Made by a program: the position numbers and the translations under genes
The notes under the pieces: generated by a model
Told to the model about the DNA's origin: nothing
The model's input: the letters and a program-made list of their open reading frames with translations, nothing else
Databases searched by the model: none
DNA from: Metallosphaera yellowstonensis MK1
Lineage (GTDB): Archaea; Thermoproteota; Thermoprotei_A; Sulfolobales; Sulfolobaceae
Direction of reading: 5' to 3'
Length of the DNA stretch: 43,923 bases
Assembly: GCF_000243315.1 (NCBI RefSeq)
Contig: NZ_JH597755.1
Span: 50,113 to 94,035, forward strand
Shown: positions 15,914 to 24,386 of the stretch, piece after piece
Position numbering within the stretch: position 1 is the stretch's first letter
Layout: the number at the start of each line of letters is the position of its first letter

Positions 15914-16314
15914 AGGAGTATCACCCCCGCTACTATGGTAAGGAATATCCCCAAGATCCCCATGAAGAGCACGTAACCCCTATGTCTTCTGTTCTTGAGC
16001 CAAACTTGATATGGGTACTCCTGTTCCTTAGGTTCGGTGAGGAGGTAACCAAACTCGATCAACATTATTCTGACCCCATTGAGTCCATGGAAGATCAGGG
16101 CAACCACGACGAGGAGAAGGACCACCCTACCTAGAAATGTGGAGTCCAACGATAGGAGAGAATTCCAAGCTCTTTCTCCGTAGGTTACTTGATGTACGAA
16201 GAGAACGTGAAGGACGATGAAGGCAGTTAGCCCCCAGCCCGTTATCCTATGGAGGGCGAAGAGTAGCCTCTCTATGTTCCACCCTCTCACCTTAAACCAT
16301 TCTGATGTTCCCAT
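15910..16314 (-). CDS. sdhC: Succinate dehydrogenase cytochrome b subunit (SdhC-like)
   Basis: A 134-residue membrane protein with three helices. ERLLFALHRITGWGLTAFIV has the His-Arg-x-[ST]-G quinone-site motif typical of SdhC, and LIFHGLNGVRIMLIEFG gives the H-x3-G-x-R signature near the haem. The ATG follows immediately after the sdhA stop. Characterised Sulfolobales complexes use SdhE/SdhF anchors with cysteine-rich domains; this one is the classical haem-anchor architecture. Confidence 0.85.
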   Translation of the reverse strand: MGTSEWFKVRGWNIERLLFALHRITGWGLTAFIVLHVLFVHQVTYGERAWNSLLSLDSTFLGRVVLLLVVVALIFHGLNGVRIMLIEFGYLLTEPKEQEYPYQVWLKNRRHRGYVLFMGILGIFLTIVAGVILL

Positions 16315-18036
16315 TCAGTACACCCTAGCCGTGGGCTTCCACTTGGTTATGGTCACTGGGTGGTAATCTATTACAGGTCCTTCCAGTGAGAACTTAGCTA
16401 GGGTGTGTTTGAGGAAGTTCTGGTCGTCCCTAGCCGGGAAGTCTACACGAAAGTGTGCGCCCCTCGACTCCCTCCTCTCCAAAGCCGACGTGGCTATGAC
16501 CTCCGCCATCTCAATTAAGTTCATGACCTCGTGGGCATGGATCCACTCTAGGTTGTACTCGAACGCCCTATCCCTAACGTAAAGGTCACTTAGCGACGTC
16601 TTGAGTCCCCTAATGGACTTTAAGGCTGAGGTAAGTCCTTCTTCACTCCGGAACACTCCGACCCCAACTTCCATAATGTTCTGCAATGAGTTCCTTATCT
16701 CATAGGGGGTGTGGGATCCCTTCTCCCTCCTGATGAGAGAGAAGGACCTCTCTACCTCTTTCTCGACCACCTCGTTCAGTCTATCCGTAGTGGGCTCCGT
16801 TTCGGACTCCAGGTAGGTGAAGGCGCTTCTTCCAGCCCACTTACCCATGACTAAACATGCGGGAAGGGAATTGGAGCCTAACCTGTTGGCTCCATGCAGA
16901 CTCACGTTAGCGACCTCTCCTGCCGCGAAGACCCCCTTGAGTGGGGTAGAGAGATCTGTTCCTAAAACATGGATCCCACCCATGGAGTAGTGGGCTGCTG
17001 GCAACACAGGAATCGGTTCGTCGAGAGGATCCTTTCCCAAGAACTGAATCGAATTCTCCCTGAAGGTCTTGTAAATTGTCTTTAACCTCTCCTCCCCTAC
17101 TGGTCTAGTATCAAGAAGTACCGCCTTCATTCCTCTAGGTCCTTCTAGTCCCTTACCTTCCTTTATCTCAGTCAAAATTGCCCTAGTTACGATGTCCCTA
17201 GCTGCCAATTCCATCTTATTCGGGGCGTACTTCCTCATGAACCTCTCCCCTTCATTGTTTAGTAAGATCGCGCCGTGACCTCTCAATGCCTCTGTAGCGG
17301 GTATTCCATAGGGCACCAGGGTGGTGGGCAACCACTGAATGAATTCCATATCCTTGAGGGGTATCCCAGCCCTGTATGCCATGGCGAGACCGTCTCCAGT
17401 GACCGTGTGCGAGTAAGTTACGTACTTGTATATCCTCCCTATTCCCCCAGTGGCGATTATCAGAGCCTTCGCCTTAAACAGGTAGAAGGAACCCGTAGCC
17501 CTATCTATGGCCAGAAGACCCCTAAACTTTCCTTCCGTTGAAATTATTGCCGTGGCGAAGTACTCGTGGTAGAACTTTACGTTATTGCCCTTCAGTGCCC
17601 TATCGTAGAGAGTCTTCATCAAGAAGAACCCAGTCCTATCGTAAGCGAAGAACGTCCTAGGAACTTCGTGAGCTCCAAATGCCCTAGCCAGTAGGTTTCC
17701 CTCCTTGTCTCTGGCCCACGGCATTCCCCAGTGCTCAAGTTGTAGTATTTCGCTCGGTGCGTCACGGACGAACGACTCTACAGCGTCTTGGTCAGCTAGG
17801 AAATCAGATCCCTTCACAGTGTCGTAAGCGTGTTGCTCAAAGGAGTCGCCTCTCTGCATCACGGCTGCCGCTCCTCCCTCTGGGGCCACAGAGTGAGATC
17901 TCATCACCTGTACCTTGGAGAGTACTGAAACTTCGTACTTACCACGGGCCAACTTGTCGAACTCTATGGCTGCCCTAAGTCCTGCCAGCCCGCTCCCAAG
18001 TACCACCAAGTCTGTCTTTATTACCTCCGGCTCCAT
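16315..18036 (-). CDS. sdhA: Succinate dehydrogenase/fumarate reductase flavoprotein subunit
   Basis: A 573-residue flavoprotein. VVLGSGLAGLRAAIE (residues 11-25) is the FAD Rossmann motif; MRSHSVAPEGGAAAV contains the His that covalently binds FAD; ALRGHGAILLNNEGERFMRKY supplies Thr/Arg of the active site; AAHYSMGGIHVLG and LHGANRLGSNSLPACLV give the other catalytic His and Arg. The usual F-H-P-T motif is IQWLPTTLV: the active-site His is Leu (residue 236). The enzyme interconverts succinate and fumarate; direction cannot be inferred from sequence. ATG with GGAGATTTGAG just before it. One nucleotide separates it from the fumB stop. The His-to-Leu change could alter substrate preference. Confidence 0.92.
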   Translation of the reverse strand: MEPEVIKTDLVVLGSGLAGLRAAIEFDKLARGKYEVSVLSKVQVMRSHSVAPEGGAAAVMQRGDSFEQHAYDTVKGSDFLADQDAVESFVRDAPSEILQLEHWGMPWARDKEGNLLARAFGAHEVPRTFFAYDRTGFFLMKTLYDRALKGNNVKFYHEYFATAIISTEGKFRGLLAIDRATGSFYLFKAKALIIATGGIGRIYKYVTYSHTVTGDGLAMAYRAGIPLKDMEFIQWLPTTLVPYGIPATEALRGHGAILLNNEGERFMRKYAPNKMELAARDIVTRAILTEIKEGKGLEGPRGMKAVLLDTRPVGEERLKTIYKTFRENSIQFLGKDPLDEPIPVLPAAHYSMGGIHVLGTDLSTPLKGVFAAGEVANVSLHGANRLGSNSLPACLVMGKWAGRSAFTYLESETEPTTDRLNEVVEKEVERSFSLIRREKGSHTPYEIRNSLQNIMEVGVGVFRSEEGLTSALKSIRGLKTSLSDLYVRDRAFEYNLEWIHAHEVMNLIEMAEVIATSALERRESRGAHFRVDFPARDDQNFLKHTLAKFSLEGPVIDYHPVTITKWKPTARVY

Positions 18037-18037
18037 C

Positions 18038-18610
18038 TCAAATCTCCTGGAGTAGATTCTTGAGGTTGTCAGAGACTTGCCTCTTCGTGTTCAGGAGTAA
18101 ATTGTTCCCTAACGTGTCTATTGCCACAAAGGCAGGTCCCAGAGCGTTGACTTTGACTTTAAAGAGAGCCTCCCCGTACAAATCCTCCCACCATACTCTC
18201 TCCACCCTCTCTATGGCTGAGGTGACCAGGGCCGCAGCGCCCCCCACAAACAGGAAGTAGAGCGCTTTACGATTCCTGAACTCCGGTGTCACGATTTCGC
18301 TCAGCTCTCCCTTCCCGATCAATCCCCTCACACCGAGGGAGAGAAGGGATGGGATATATTTCTCCATCCTCTGTGAAGTAGTGACCCCCACTGAGAGTAT
18401 ACTGTACCTTTCACCTTCCTTAATGAAACTTGGAGCCCCGAACAAGATCACTTGTCCGGTGAGATCCTCAGGTGGTTTGACTTTCTCCTCGAAGATCCTA
18501 CGGAGTGTCGCGTCCCTCATTATGTATATGTATCCTGTGAGGTAAACGGTATCGCCTAGCTTGAGTCCCTCAATGGATCCCTCATCCAGTGGAGTTTTCA
18601 ACTCTTTCAA
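18038..18610 (-). CDS. fumB: Class I fumarate hydratase (or L-tartrate dehydratase), beta subunit
   Basis: A 190-residue beta subunit of two-component class I Fe-S hydro-lyases. LKLGDTVYLTGYIYIMRDAT, VILFGAPSF, RGLIGKGELS and YLFVGGAAALVTSAIERVER are the swivel-domain signatures shared by fumarase and TtdB. The start is a TTG preceded by GGGGGGATAGGA, a strong Shine-Dalgarno, 2 nt after the alpha-subunit stop. The partner alpha subunit carries the iron-sulfur cluster. Fumarate/malate is the most likely substrate because sdh genes follow directly; tartrate cannot be excluded. Confidence 0.88.
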   Translation of the reverse strand: MKELKTPLDEGSIEGLKLGDTVYLTGYIYIMRDATLRRIFEEKVKPPEDLTGQVILFGAPSFIKEGERYSILSVGVTTSQRMEKYIPSLLSLGVRGLIGKGELSEIVTPEFRNRKALYFLFVGGAAALVTSAIERVERVWWEDLYGEALFKVKVNALGPAFVAIDTLGNNLLLNTKRQVSDNLKNLLQEI

Positions 18611-18612
18611 TC

Positions 18613-19503
18613 CTATCCCCCCAGATATTTTATGCTGAGGTCCTCACCTATTATGGCCTCAGCTCTCTCTCCTCTCCAGCACTGTATGTTCACGGCCACA
18701 GGGAGGCTACTTATGTGTGTTTCTGCTATCTCTACGTTTACTCCCAGGGCTGTAATCTTTCCACCTACACCCATTGGGCCTACACCCAACTTGTTTATTA
18801 GAAGGAATAGTTCATCTTCCATTTTCCTTCCAATTTCGTCCTCGCTTCTGGAACCGAGAGGTCTCAACGCTCCCTTCTTGGCCAGGTAAGTTACCTGTTC
18901 GAAGTCTCCCCCTATTCCCACCCCTACTATGTAGGGAGGACAACCCTTTCCTCCAGCGTTGGCCACAGTCTCTAATACGAACCTCTTGACACCCTTCAAT
19001 CCGTCCGCCGGTCTCAGCATGGCCAACGCACTCATGTTCTCAGATCCTGACCCCTTGGGTAACGCCACGATTTTCATGACCCCTTTCAGTCCCTCATTCA
19101 GCTCGACGTGTACTATGGGTGAACTCCTCCCAGTGTTATCTCCAGTGTTCACTCTAGTAATGGGATGAACCATGTTGGGTCTCAAGTGGTTCTTAACTGT
19201 GGCATCCCTAACCCCCTCCTTTATGGCCCTTATCAGTTTAGGCAGTGAGATCTCTACGTCCCCCAGCTCAACCAGGTAAACAGGCGTCCCAGTATCTTGG
19301 CACACTAGGAGGCTGCGCTTTCTCGCCACTTCGATATTCTTTATTATGGTATCCATCACCTCCTTACCTAGCGGGCTATCCTCGGTATCGTAGGATAGCC
19401 TTATCTTTTCAACAACGTCCTTAGGGATCACGGTGAGGGCCCTATAGTAGAGGGCCTCTGAGACCTCTCTCACTTTCTCGTAAAATTCAGAAGTAAACCC
19501 CAT
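18613..19503 (-). CDS. fumA: Class I fumarate hydratase (or L-tartrate dehydratase), alpha subunit
   Basis: A 296-residue alpha subunit. Three cysteines for a [4Fe-4S] cluster are visible in LLVCQDTGTPVYLVELG, GGKGCPPYIVGVGIGG and NIQCWRGERAEAI. HPITRVNTGDNTGRSSPIVH and MKIVALPKGSGSENMSALAM are typical of the FumA/TtdA N-terminal family. It adds water to fumarate to form malate. It is the first gene of a six-gene operon (fumA-fumB-sdhA-sdhC-sdhD-sdhB) with gaps of 2, 1, 0, -4 and -7 nt. The start at 19503 has a TATA-like box ~27 nt upstream and a GTATAC motif ~40 nt upstream. Confidence 0.9.
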   Translation of the reverse strand: MGFTSEFYEKVREVSEALYYRALTVIPKDVVEKIRLSYDTEDSPLGKEVMDTIIKNIEVARKRSLLVCQDTGTPVYLVELGDVEISLPKLIRAIKEGVRDATVKNHLRPNMVHPITRVNTGDNTGRSSPIVHVELNEGLKGVMKIVALPKGSGSENMSALAMLRPADGLKGVKRFVLETVANAGGKGCPPYIVGVGIGGDFEQVTYLAKKGALRPLGSRSEDEIGRKMEDELFLLINKLGVGPMGVGGKITALGVNVEIAETHISSLPVAVNIQCWRGERAEAIIGEDLSIKYLGG

Positions 19504-19522
19504 CAGACTAAAGTGGGATGCA

Positions 19523-19546
19523 AGATATATATACTTTTCTGTATAC
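19523..19546 (-). promoter_or_regulatory. Promoter and GTATAC motif of the fum-sdh operon
   Basis: On the minus strand AAGTATATATATC (TATA box) is centred about 27 nt before the fumA start, with CGTATACAG (GTATAC at 19541-19546) just upstream, at the position of BRE or slightly beyond. Confidence 0.55.
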
Positions 19547-19579
19547 GATATTAAATACTGAAATAAAAAGGGAAATAGC

Positions 19580-20971
19580 TTACTTATTCTTACCGAAGGT
19601 CTCCGATACCTCCTCTAGGGATTTTCCCTCCACGGAGCCCCTCTTCCCTATCACGGCTAAAACTACCAGTAGACCTACCAGTGAGAGAAGCCCTAAGAAA
19701 GTGTAGAGGGCGACAACCCCGCCTATACCAATTAGGATAGGCTCAAGGAAGCCAGTAGACGCCAAAGAGAGTCTGAACGCAGCTATATTGACCCCAGAGG
19801 CTATCCCTCTCATGTTGATGGGGAACAGCTCCGCCCCCCAGTTGATTATTATGGTTTGTGTGAAGACACTGGAGCCGTTGGAGATGAATATGATGGGTAG
19901 GAGGGCCCCAACGTTGTGGGTGAAAAGAACGATGGCTAGCGTAGATATTACTAAAACTGTTCCCCCCGCGATCAGGCTCTTGAGCCTCCCTATCCTGTCC
20001 GTTATGAGGGCCAAGATTAGGGTAAACACAATCTCAGCCATCCACACCTCAGGTACTTGGAATAGCACGGATGTCAGTTTAGATAGGCCGAGACTTTGGG
20101 TTATGTATGGAAAGAAGTAGGTAGCCAGGCCAGCGGGCATCGCAGTGGCATAGATCCCTATAAAACATGGAATTAGCAGCAGCAAATATATGGGAAGGTT
20201 CCTTTTAAAATCACGTACTTCGGCTGCCGCAGTTATGCCCTCATTTACACTCGTCCCTGTAACCCTCTGGACTGCCTCTAGGGCCTTATCCGTCTTTCCC
20301 TTGTAAAAAAGCCATCTCGCAGATTCTGGTACACTGTATCGAAGGACGGCGCCAATCAGTATTGGGATCAATCCCGTAACAAAAATTATTTTCCACACCT
20401 CTGGGGAGATGTTGGTAGAGGCTAGGAAGAAGTAACTAACCAACGTGCCCGTTACAAGCCCAGTCTGTGCCATTACCCAGAATAGCGCCAGTACTCTTCC
20501 TCTAATAGCCTTGGGAGCAAACTCCGATAAGAACGGAAGGGCTGCACCGTAATCCCCACCTATTGCGAAACCAGTCAGGATTCTGAAAACCTGGAACTCA
20601 GTGAAGTTGGTGCTGAAGATGGATAGTGTGGCGAAAAGTAGCATACAGATCAAGTCTATGAAGAATATTCTCGCTCTTCCGAATAGGTCAACGAGTGGAC
20701 CCCAAGTTAGCGCACCAATTAGTATTCCAATATTCAGGAAGAAGACGAAGTGTCCGTAAAGGACAGTACTGGCCTTGAAGAACTTTAAGTAGCTTAAGCT
20801 GGAAGGGGTCAGTATGCCCGCTGTGTTGTAATAGTCCGCGAAGGCACCTATCCCTGCCACAAGAAGTATGAGATATATCTTCTTGTTCAGCCTCGCATCG
20901 TCTATCAGCTCGAACGGATTCCGTCGTCCCTTTCTCAGGTCATCCTTGTCCGTGGGATGACCCCTTAACAT
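19580..20971 (-). CDS. MFS transporter, sugar-porter/metabolite-symporter type
   Basis: About 463 residues and 12 membrane segments. Loop 2-3 has WGPLVDLFGRARIFFIDL, loop 4-5 GGDYGAALPFLSEFAPKAIR, and after helix 6 comes YSVPESARWLFYKGKTDKAL, the PESPRWL motif of sugar/metabolite porters; loop 8-9 has ITDRIGRLKSL. Importer of an organic acid or sugar in the family. I choose the ATG at 20971 (MLRGHPTDKDD): GTATAC sits only 1-2 bp upstream of it, and an ATG at 21004 lies inside a second GTATAC region. It is 76 bp upstream of fumA on the same strand, so read-through into fum-sdh is possible. Confidence 0.82.
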   Translation of the reverse strand: MLRGHPTDKDDLRKGRRNPFELIDDARLNKKIYLILLVAGIGAFADYYNTAGILTPSSLSYLKFFKASTVLYGHFVFFLNIGILIGALTWGPLVDLFGRARIFFIDLICMLLFATLSIFSTNFTEFQVFRILTGFAIGGDYGAALPFLSEFAPKAIRGRVLALFWVMAQTGLVTGTLVSYFFLASTNISPEVWKIIFVTGLIPILIGAVLRYSVPESARWLFYKGKTDKALEAVQRVTGTSVNEGITAAAEVRDFKRNLPIYLLLLIPCFIGIYATAMPAGLATYFFPYITQSLGLSKLTSVLFQVPEVWMAEIVFTLILALITDRIGRLKSLIAGGTVLVISTLAIVLFTHNVGALLPIIFISNGSSVFTQTIIINWGAELFPINMRGIASGVNIAAFRLSLASTGFLEPILIGIGGVVALYTFLGLLSLVGLLVVLAVIGKRGSVEGKSLEEVSETFGKNK

Positions 20972-20972
20972 T

Positions 20973-21002
20973 GTATACCACTCATCATTTAATAATGTAT
21001 AC
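20973..21002 (-). promoter_or_regulatory. Paired GTATAC operators at an MFS gene start
   Basis: GTATAC at 20973-20978 (context TGGTATACAATG read on the minus strand) and at 20997-21002 (ATTGTATACAT), 24 bp apart. The first nearly touches the start codon. Confidence 0.55.
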
Positions 21003-21060
21003 AATCATACTTAAATAGTTTACTAGAAAATTGTCAGTATTGGTAGACCACGGTGAACGG

Positions 21061-22452
21061 TCATCCCTCAGTCTTGATCCAGCCTCGTCCATGGCCACTC
21101 CGTCCCTCCCACAAATTCCAGGCAAGCTGTACAAACTTATTCGGATTAAGTTGGTTCTGAGGATCTATCAACCTCTTTATGTCGCTCATTATTCTCAATA
21201 CTTCTAAACCGTTGTGGCTGTTGATCTGATAGGCCAACAACTCGGCCTTCATGAAACCTATCCCGTGTTCCCCAGACACGGAACCTCCCAAATCCACGGC
21301 TAATCTCCCTATCCTATCGTACAGTACCTGCAGTCGCTCATCGTCCCTGCTTTCTACCAATATGTTCGGATGCAGATTTCCATCCCCAAGGTGGGCTAGA
21401 AGGGCTATTCTCACCCCGTACTCGTTCTCCAGTTTCTTGATCTCACGGTACGCCACGTCGAGATATCCAAGGGGAACCACCACATCCTCTGATACTCTAT
21501 CCCTCCATTCCGCCTTGAGCGCCACTCCAGATAAGGCTCGAATTGACAGTATTTCTTCCTCATCTACTCTTTCAAACCTTAAGTTAAGCGAATCCAGAAC
21601 GTCCGTCACTCTTCTCTCATAGACAGGCGGAGTTGAGATTATCAGGACCCCACCACTGGAGGAGTTAAGGTTAGTGTTGAAGTGTTTATTGATGGCCCTC
21701 ACAACGGTTTCATCCATGTATTCGGCAACGTCCAGGATTGTACCCTGTCTCCTGAGCCGTTTAATTACCTCTACTCCTTCCTCAAATCGTTCAAGGTAAA
21801 TCAATACCGTGAATGGTTTCTCTGGAGGTAAAGGGGTTATCCTTAACCAAGCCTCAGTTATAATACCCAGTGTCCCCTCACTGCCTACGAACAGATGAAG
21901 TAGATCGTAGCCTGCCCTGTTCTTAACGAATGGTTCCCCAACGGTCACCAACTCACCGTTAGGTAAGACCACCTCTAAGCGTAGAACCCACTCCTTAAAC
22001 GTTCCGTATCTCACGCTTCTCATCCCCCCTGAGGCATTACTGATTACTCCCCCGACAGTGCACAAGAATGAGCTGGCAGGTTCAGGGGGAATGAAAAAAC
22101 CCCTTTTCCTTAGCTCGCCGTTTAGCTCTCCCAGTATCACTCCAGGTTGAACCCTAACATACCATTCTACATCGTTTATCTCTAGGATCCTGTTCATATA
22201 CTTCATGTCTAGAAGTATACAGCCTTCACAGGATAGATGTCCTGCAAGGCTCGTCCCACTCCCCCATACGACTACGGGGACTTTATATTTTTTCGCAACC
22301 GTTACGATCTTGATTACATCACTCTTATCTTTCGGATAGAAAACTAGGATAGGGTTTATTGGCAAGTTCAGGAAATCTGTCCTAGATTCCCTAGAGTGTT
22401 GGATTTCATCAAGTTCAGTGACAATTCTTTCCGTTAAGCTATCAGGATTCAC
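21061..22452 (-). CDS. FAD-linked hydroxyacid oxidase (GlcD/D-lactate dehydrogenase family)
   Basis: A 463-residue protein of the vanillyl-alcohol-oxidase fold. FAD_binding_4 domain: PVVVWGSGTSLAGHLSCEG, VQPGVILGELNGELRKRG, PPEPASSFLCTVGGVISNAS and GYDLLHLFVGSEGTLGIITE. C-terminal FAD-oxidase domain: LLAHLGDGNLHPNILVE and GGSVSGEHGIGFMKAELLA, whose His residues bind metal/substrate; ends IKRLIDPQNQLNPNKF as expected. It oxidises a 2-hydroxyacid such as D-lactate, glycolate or D-2-hydroxyglutarate to the 2-oxoacid. No iron-sulfur GlcF partner is adjacent. A perfect TTGTATACAA palindrome lies 73 bp upstream of the ATG, linking it to the neighbouring catabolic genes. Confidence 0.88.
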   Translation of the reverse strand: MNPDSLTERIVTELDEIQHSRESRTDFLNLPINPILVFYPKDKSDVIKIVTVAKKYKVPVVVWGSGTSLAGHLSCEGCILLDMKYMNRILEINDVEWYVRVQPGVILGELNGELRKRGFFIPPEPASSFLCTVGGVISNASGGMRSVRYGTFKEWVLRLEVVLPNGELVTVGEPFVKNRAGYDLLHLFVGSEGTLGIITEAWLRITPLPPEKPFTVLIYLERFEEGVEVIKRLRRQGTILDVAEYMDETVVRAINKHFNTNLNSSSGGVLIISTPPVYERRVTDVLDSLNLRFERVDEEEILSIRALSGVALKAEWRDRVSEDVVVPLGYLDVAYREIKKLENEYGVRIALLAHLGDGNLHPNILVESRDDERLQVLYDRIGRLAVDLGGSVSGEHGIGFMKAELLAYQINSHNGLEVLRIMSDIKRLIDPQNQLNPNKFVQLAWNLWEGRSGHGRGWIKTEG

Positions 22453-22524
22453 ATGAAGAACTTAGTTGAGGGACTAATAAACCCTTATTATGTGAAACAA
22501 ACAATAAGAACCCTAGATACGAAA

Positions 22525-22534
22525 TTGTATACAA
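22525..22534. promoter_or_regulatory. Perfect TTGTATACAA palindrome, candidate GntR operator
   Basis: Ten-base perfect palindrome upstream of the FAD-linked oxidase gene; the most symmetrical example of the GTATAC motif in the island. Confidence 0.5.
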
Positions 22535-22639
22535 CATAGTATAGAGCCCACCTATTGTACTTGTAGCATCGTGCTCCCAGTTGGTATTTAGCGAGTCAGC
22601 GAGGATCAAGTAGAAAGAAATCTCTTATCAAGTAAGATA

Positions 22640-22703
22640 CAGCAGTTATGGGACTTTCCCTTAAATATCGCCCTGTAATCAAGGCAAAATCTAATAACTG
22701 GTG
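22640..22703. repeat. Dispersed ~63-bp element (copy D)
   Basis: CAGCAGTTATGGGACTTTCC at one end; GGCAAAATCTAATAACTGGTG at the other. It is in the opposite orientation to copies B and C: the GGGA-bearing arm comes first. One terminal mismatch. Confidence 0.75.
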
Positions 22704-22976
22704 TAAGATAAATACTTTGTAATCTAAAAGAGACTATAATACAAACCATTGGACTTATCGCTAATAGTTCACAGCAATTAGAGAAACTAGAAACACTTTC
22801 AAGACATCACATCAATCTCTGTTACAAGTATCACCTCAGGTCGATATTAGTCAATTCTTATTAAGTACTAAGTAAATATCAGATTAACTAAGAAAATTCG
22901 ATAGACTCACTGGTATTAGGAAATTCTATATTAAATTCAAATACTAAGGAGATAATGGGAGTTGAAATTAAAAAAC

Positions 22977-24386
22977 TTAGGTTTTAGGAGTATCGGAGAT
23001 CATACCCAAAGACACGTCGAAGGCCTCCAGATCCACACTTCCACCCGCAAACACTGGATCCCATTTTACCAGAAGCACTACTATCAATGAGATCAATGGT
23101 GCTATGGAGAGATAAAGGAGAGCATTATAGAGACCCACGTAGGACTTAAGCAGTGGGAGTAAGTAGAAACCCAATATGCTTCCGACTCTCAGCATTCCTT
23201 GGGTGAAACCGGTGCCAACTCCCCTAATGTTAGGAGGGAAAGAGAGTGTTGCCATGGTCATCCCCTGAGAGCCTGGGCCTGAAGAGTGAAAGAAAATGAA
23301 AAGCCCCAAAAGCACGGCAGTCACAGCTATTGGCAGATATTTTCCTAATAATCCTAGGGCCACGAGGAGTATGAAACAGGGTATTAAACCGATTATCGTG
23401 AGTCTTCTTACACCGATCTTGTGAGTGAAGAGTGCCTGCCACGTCCCTCCCGCTATTCCTGCGACGTTAACCAGAGCTGTCCCTAAGACGGCTAGAAGAG
23501 TGTTCCCAGAGAATATTGCACTGAGAATGACGGGCAAATAGAAACCCACTGCGAAGTACTGGAGACTCTCTTCAACTGATATGGTAGTAGAGAGTAGGGT
23601 CCTCTTTCTATACCCCTTTTTGAATAGTTTCCTAAAATCTCCGAAACTAGTCACATTTTCAAGTGTTTGCTTAACCTTTATGTCGTCATATCCGTTAGTC
23701 CTCAGGAATTCCTCGATATCCTTTGGCGAACCTCTGGCGAATATCCATAATGGGCTCTCTTTCATATACTTATATCTTAGTGTGATAATTATGACTGCTG
23801 GAATGGCCCCCAAACCAATGACCCACCTCCATATATTCAGTCCAAAGTAACTATAATCCAAATACATCAGGAATGCTACGGTATAGATTATCACTGTAGC
23901 TATATACCACATGGCCTGCCAAAGGTTAACGTTTCTTCCCTTGGACTTGAGCGAGGAATATTCGGCTATCAGCGATAGTGCAGCAGGGAAATCTATTCCA
24001 ACTCCTACTCCTATTAGAAAACGGAAGAAGAGCAGCATTGGAAAGTTTACGGAAAGAGCCGCACCTATAGCCCCTATCACGAATAAGATGAGATCTATAA
24101 GGAACATTTCATATCTACCAATCCTATCTATTAGCCTCCCACCGTATAGCGCTCCCACCAGGGCACCGAAGGCCATGGCAGCAGTCATGGTGCCTACTAA
24201 GAAAGCAGTTAGATGAAATACCTGAGTTAGTTGTAATACACCTATTCCAATACTTCCGAAGTCGTAAGCGTCTATGAACGTTCCACCTAAAGCCAGAAGG
24301 ATCGTTCCTATACCTAGTTTGACCTTTATATCCCCCCTATTTATAAGTTCGAATAATTCTCTTCTACTGTTAATAATTTTTGTCAA
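22977..24386 (-). CDS. MFS transporter, sugar-porter type
   Basis: 469 residues, 12 membrane segments. FIDAYDFGSIGIGVLQL in helix 1, YGGRLIDRIGRYEMFLIDL in loop 2-3, GVGVGIDFPAALSLIAEYSS in helix 4-5, and KYMKESPLWIFARGSPKDIE after helix 6 match the metabolite/sugar porter group; FPPNIRGVGTGFTQGMLRVG in the second half. It starts with TTG at 24386, sharing TTGA with the HIBADH stop and preceded by GAGGTGA, so the two genes form an operon. Likely brings in the island's substrate. About 35-40 percent-looking similarity by eye to the paralogue at 27935, particularly helix 1 and loop 2-3. Confidence 0.83.
   Translation of the reverse strand: MTKIINSRRELFELINRGDIKVKLGIGTILLALGGTFIDAYDFGSIGIGVLQLTQVFHLTAFLVGTMTAAMAFGALVGALYGGRLIDRIGRYEMFLIDLILFVIGAIGAALSVNFPMLLFFRFLIGVGVGIDFPAALSLIAEYSSLKSKGRNVNLWQAMWYIATVIIYTVAFLMYLDYSYFGLNIWRWVIGLGAIPAVIIITLRYKYMKESPLWIFARGSPKDIEEFLRTNGYDDIKVKQTLENVTSFGDFRKLFKKGYRKRTLLSTTISVEESLQYFAVGFYLPVILSAIFSGNTLLAVLGTALVNVAGIAGGTWQALFTHKIGVRRLTIIGLIPCFILLVALGLLGKYLPIAVTAVLLGLFIFFHSSGPGSQGMTMATLSFPPNIRGVGTGFTQGMLRVGSILGFYLLPLLKSYVGLYNALLYLSIAPLISLIVVLLVKWDPVFAGGSVDLEAFDVSLGMISDTPKT

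Larger units (their letters stand above)
22453..22976. other. AT-rich intergenic region with operator and repeat
   Basis: No gene. Holds the TTGTATACAA palindrome (22525-22534), a dispersed ~63-bp element (22640-22703) and AT-rich DNA beyond. Stops occur in all frames. Confidence 0.5.

Noticed and set aside
15910-16314. Anchor subunits as SdhE/SdhF type
   Set aside because: No cysteine-rich (CCG) domains; three-helix haem-anchor topology instead.
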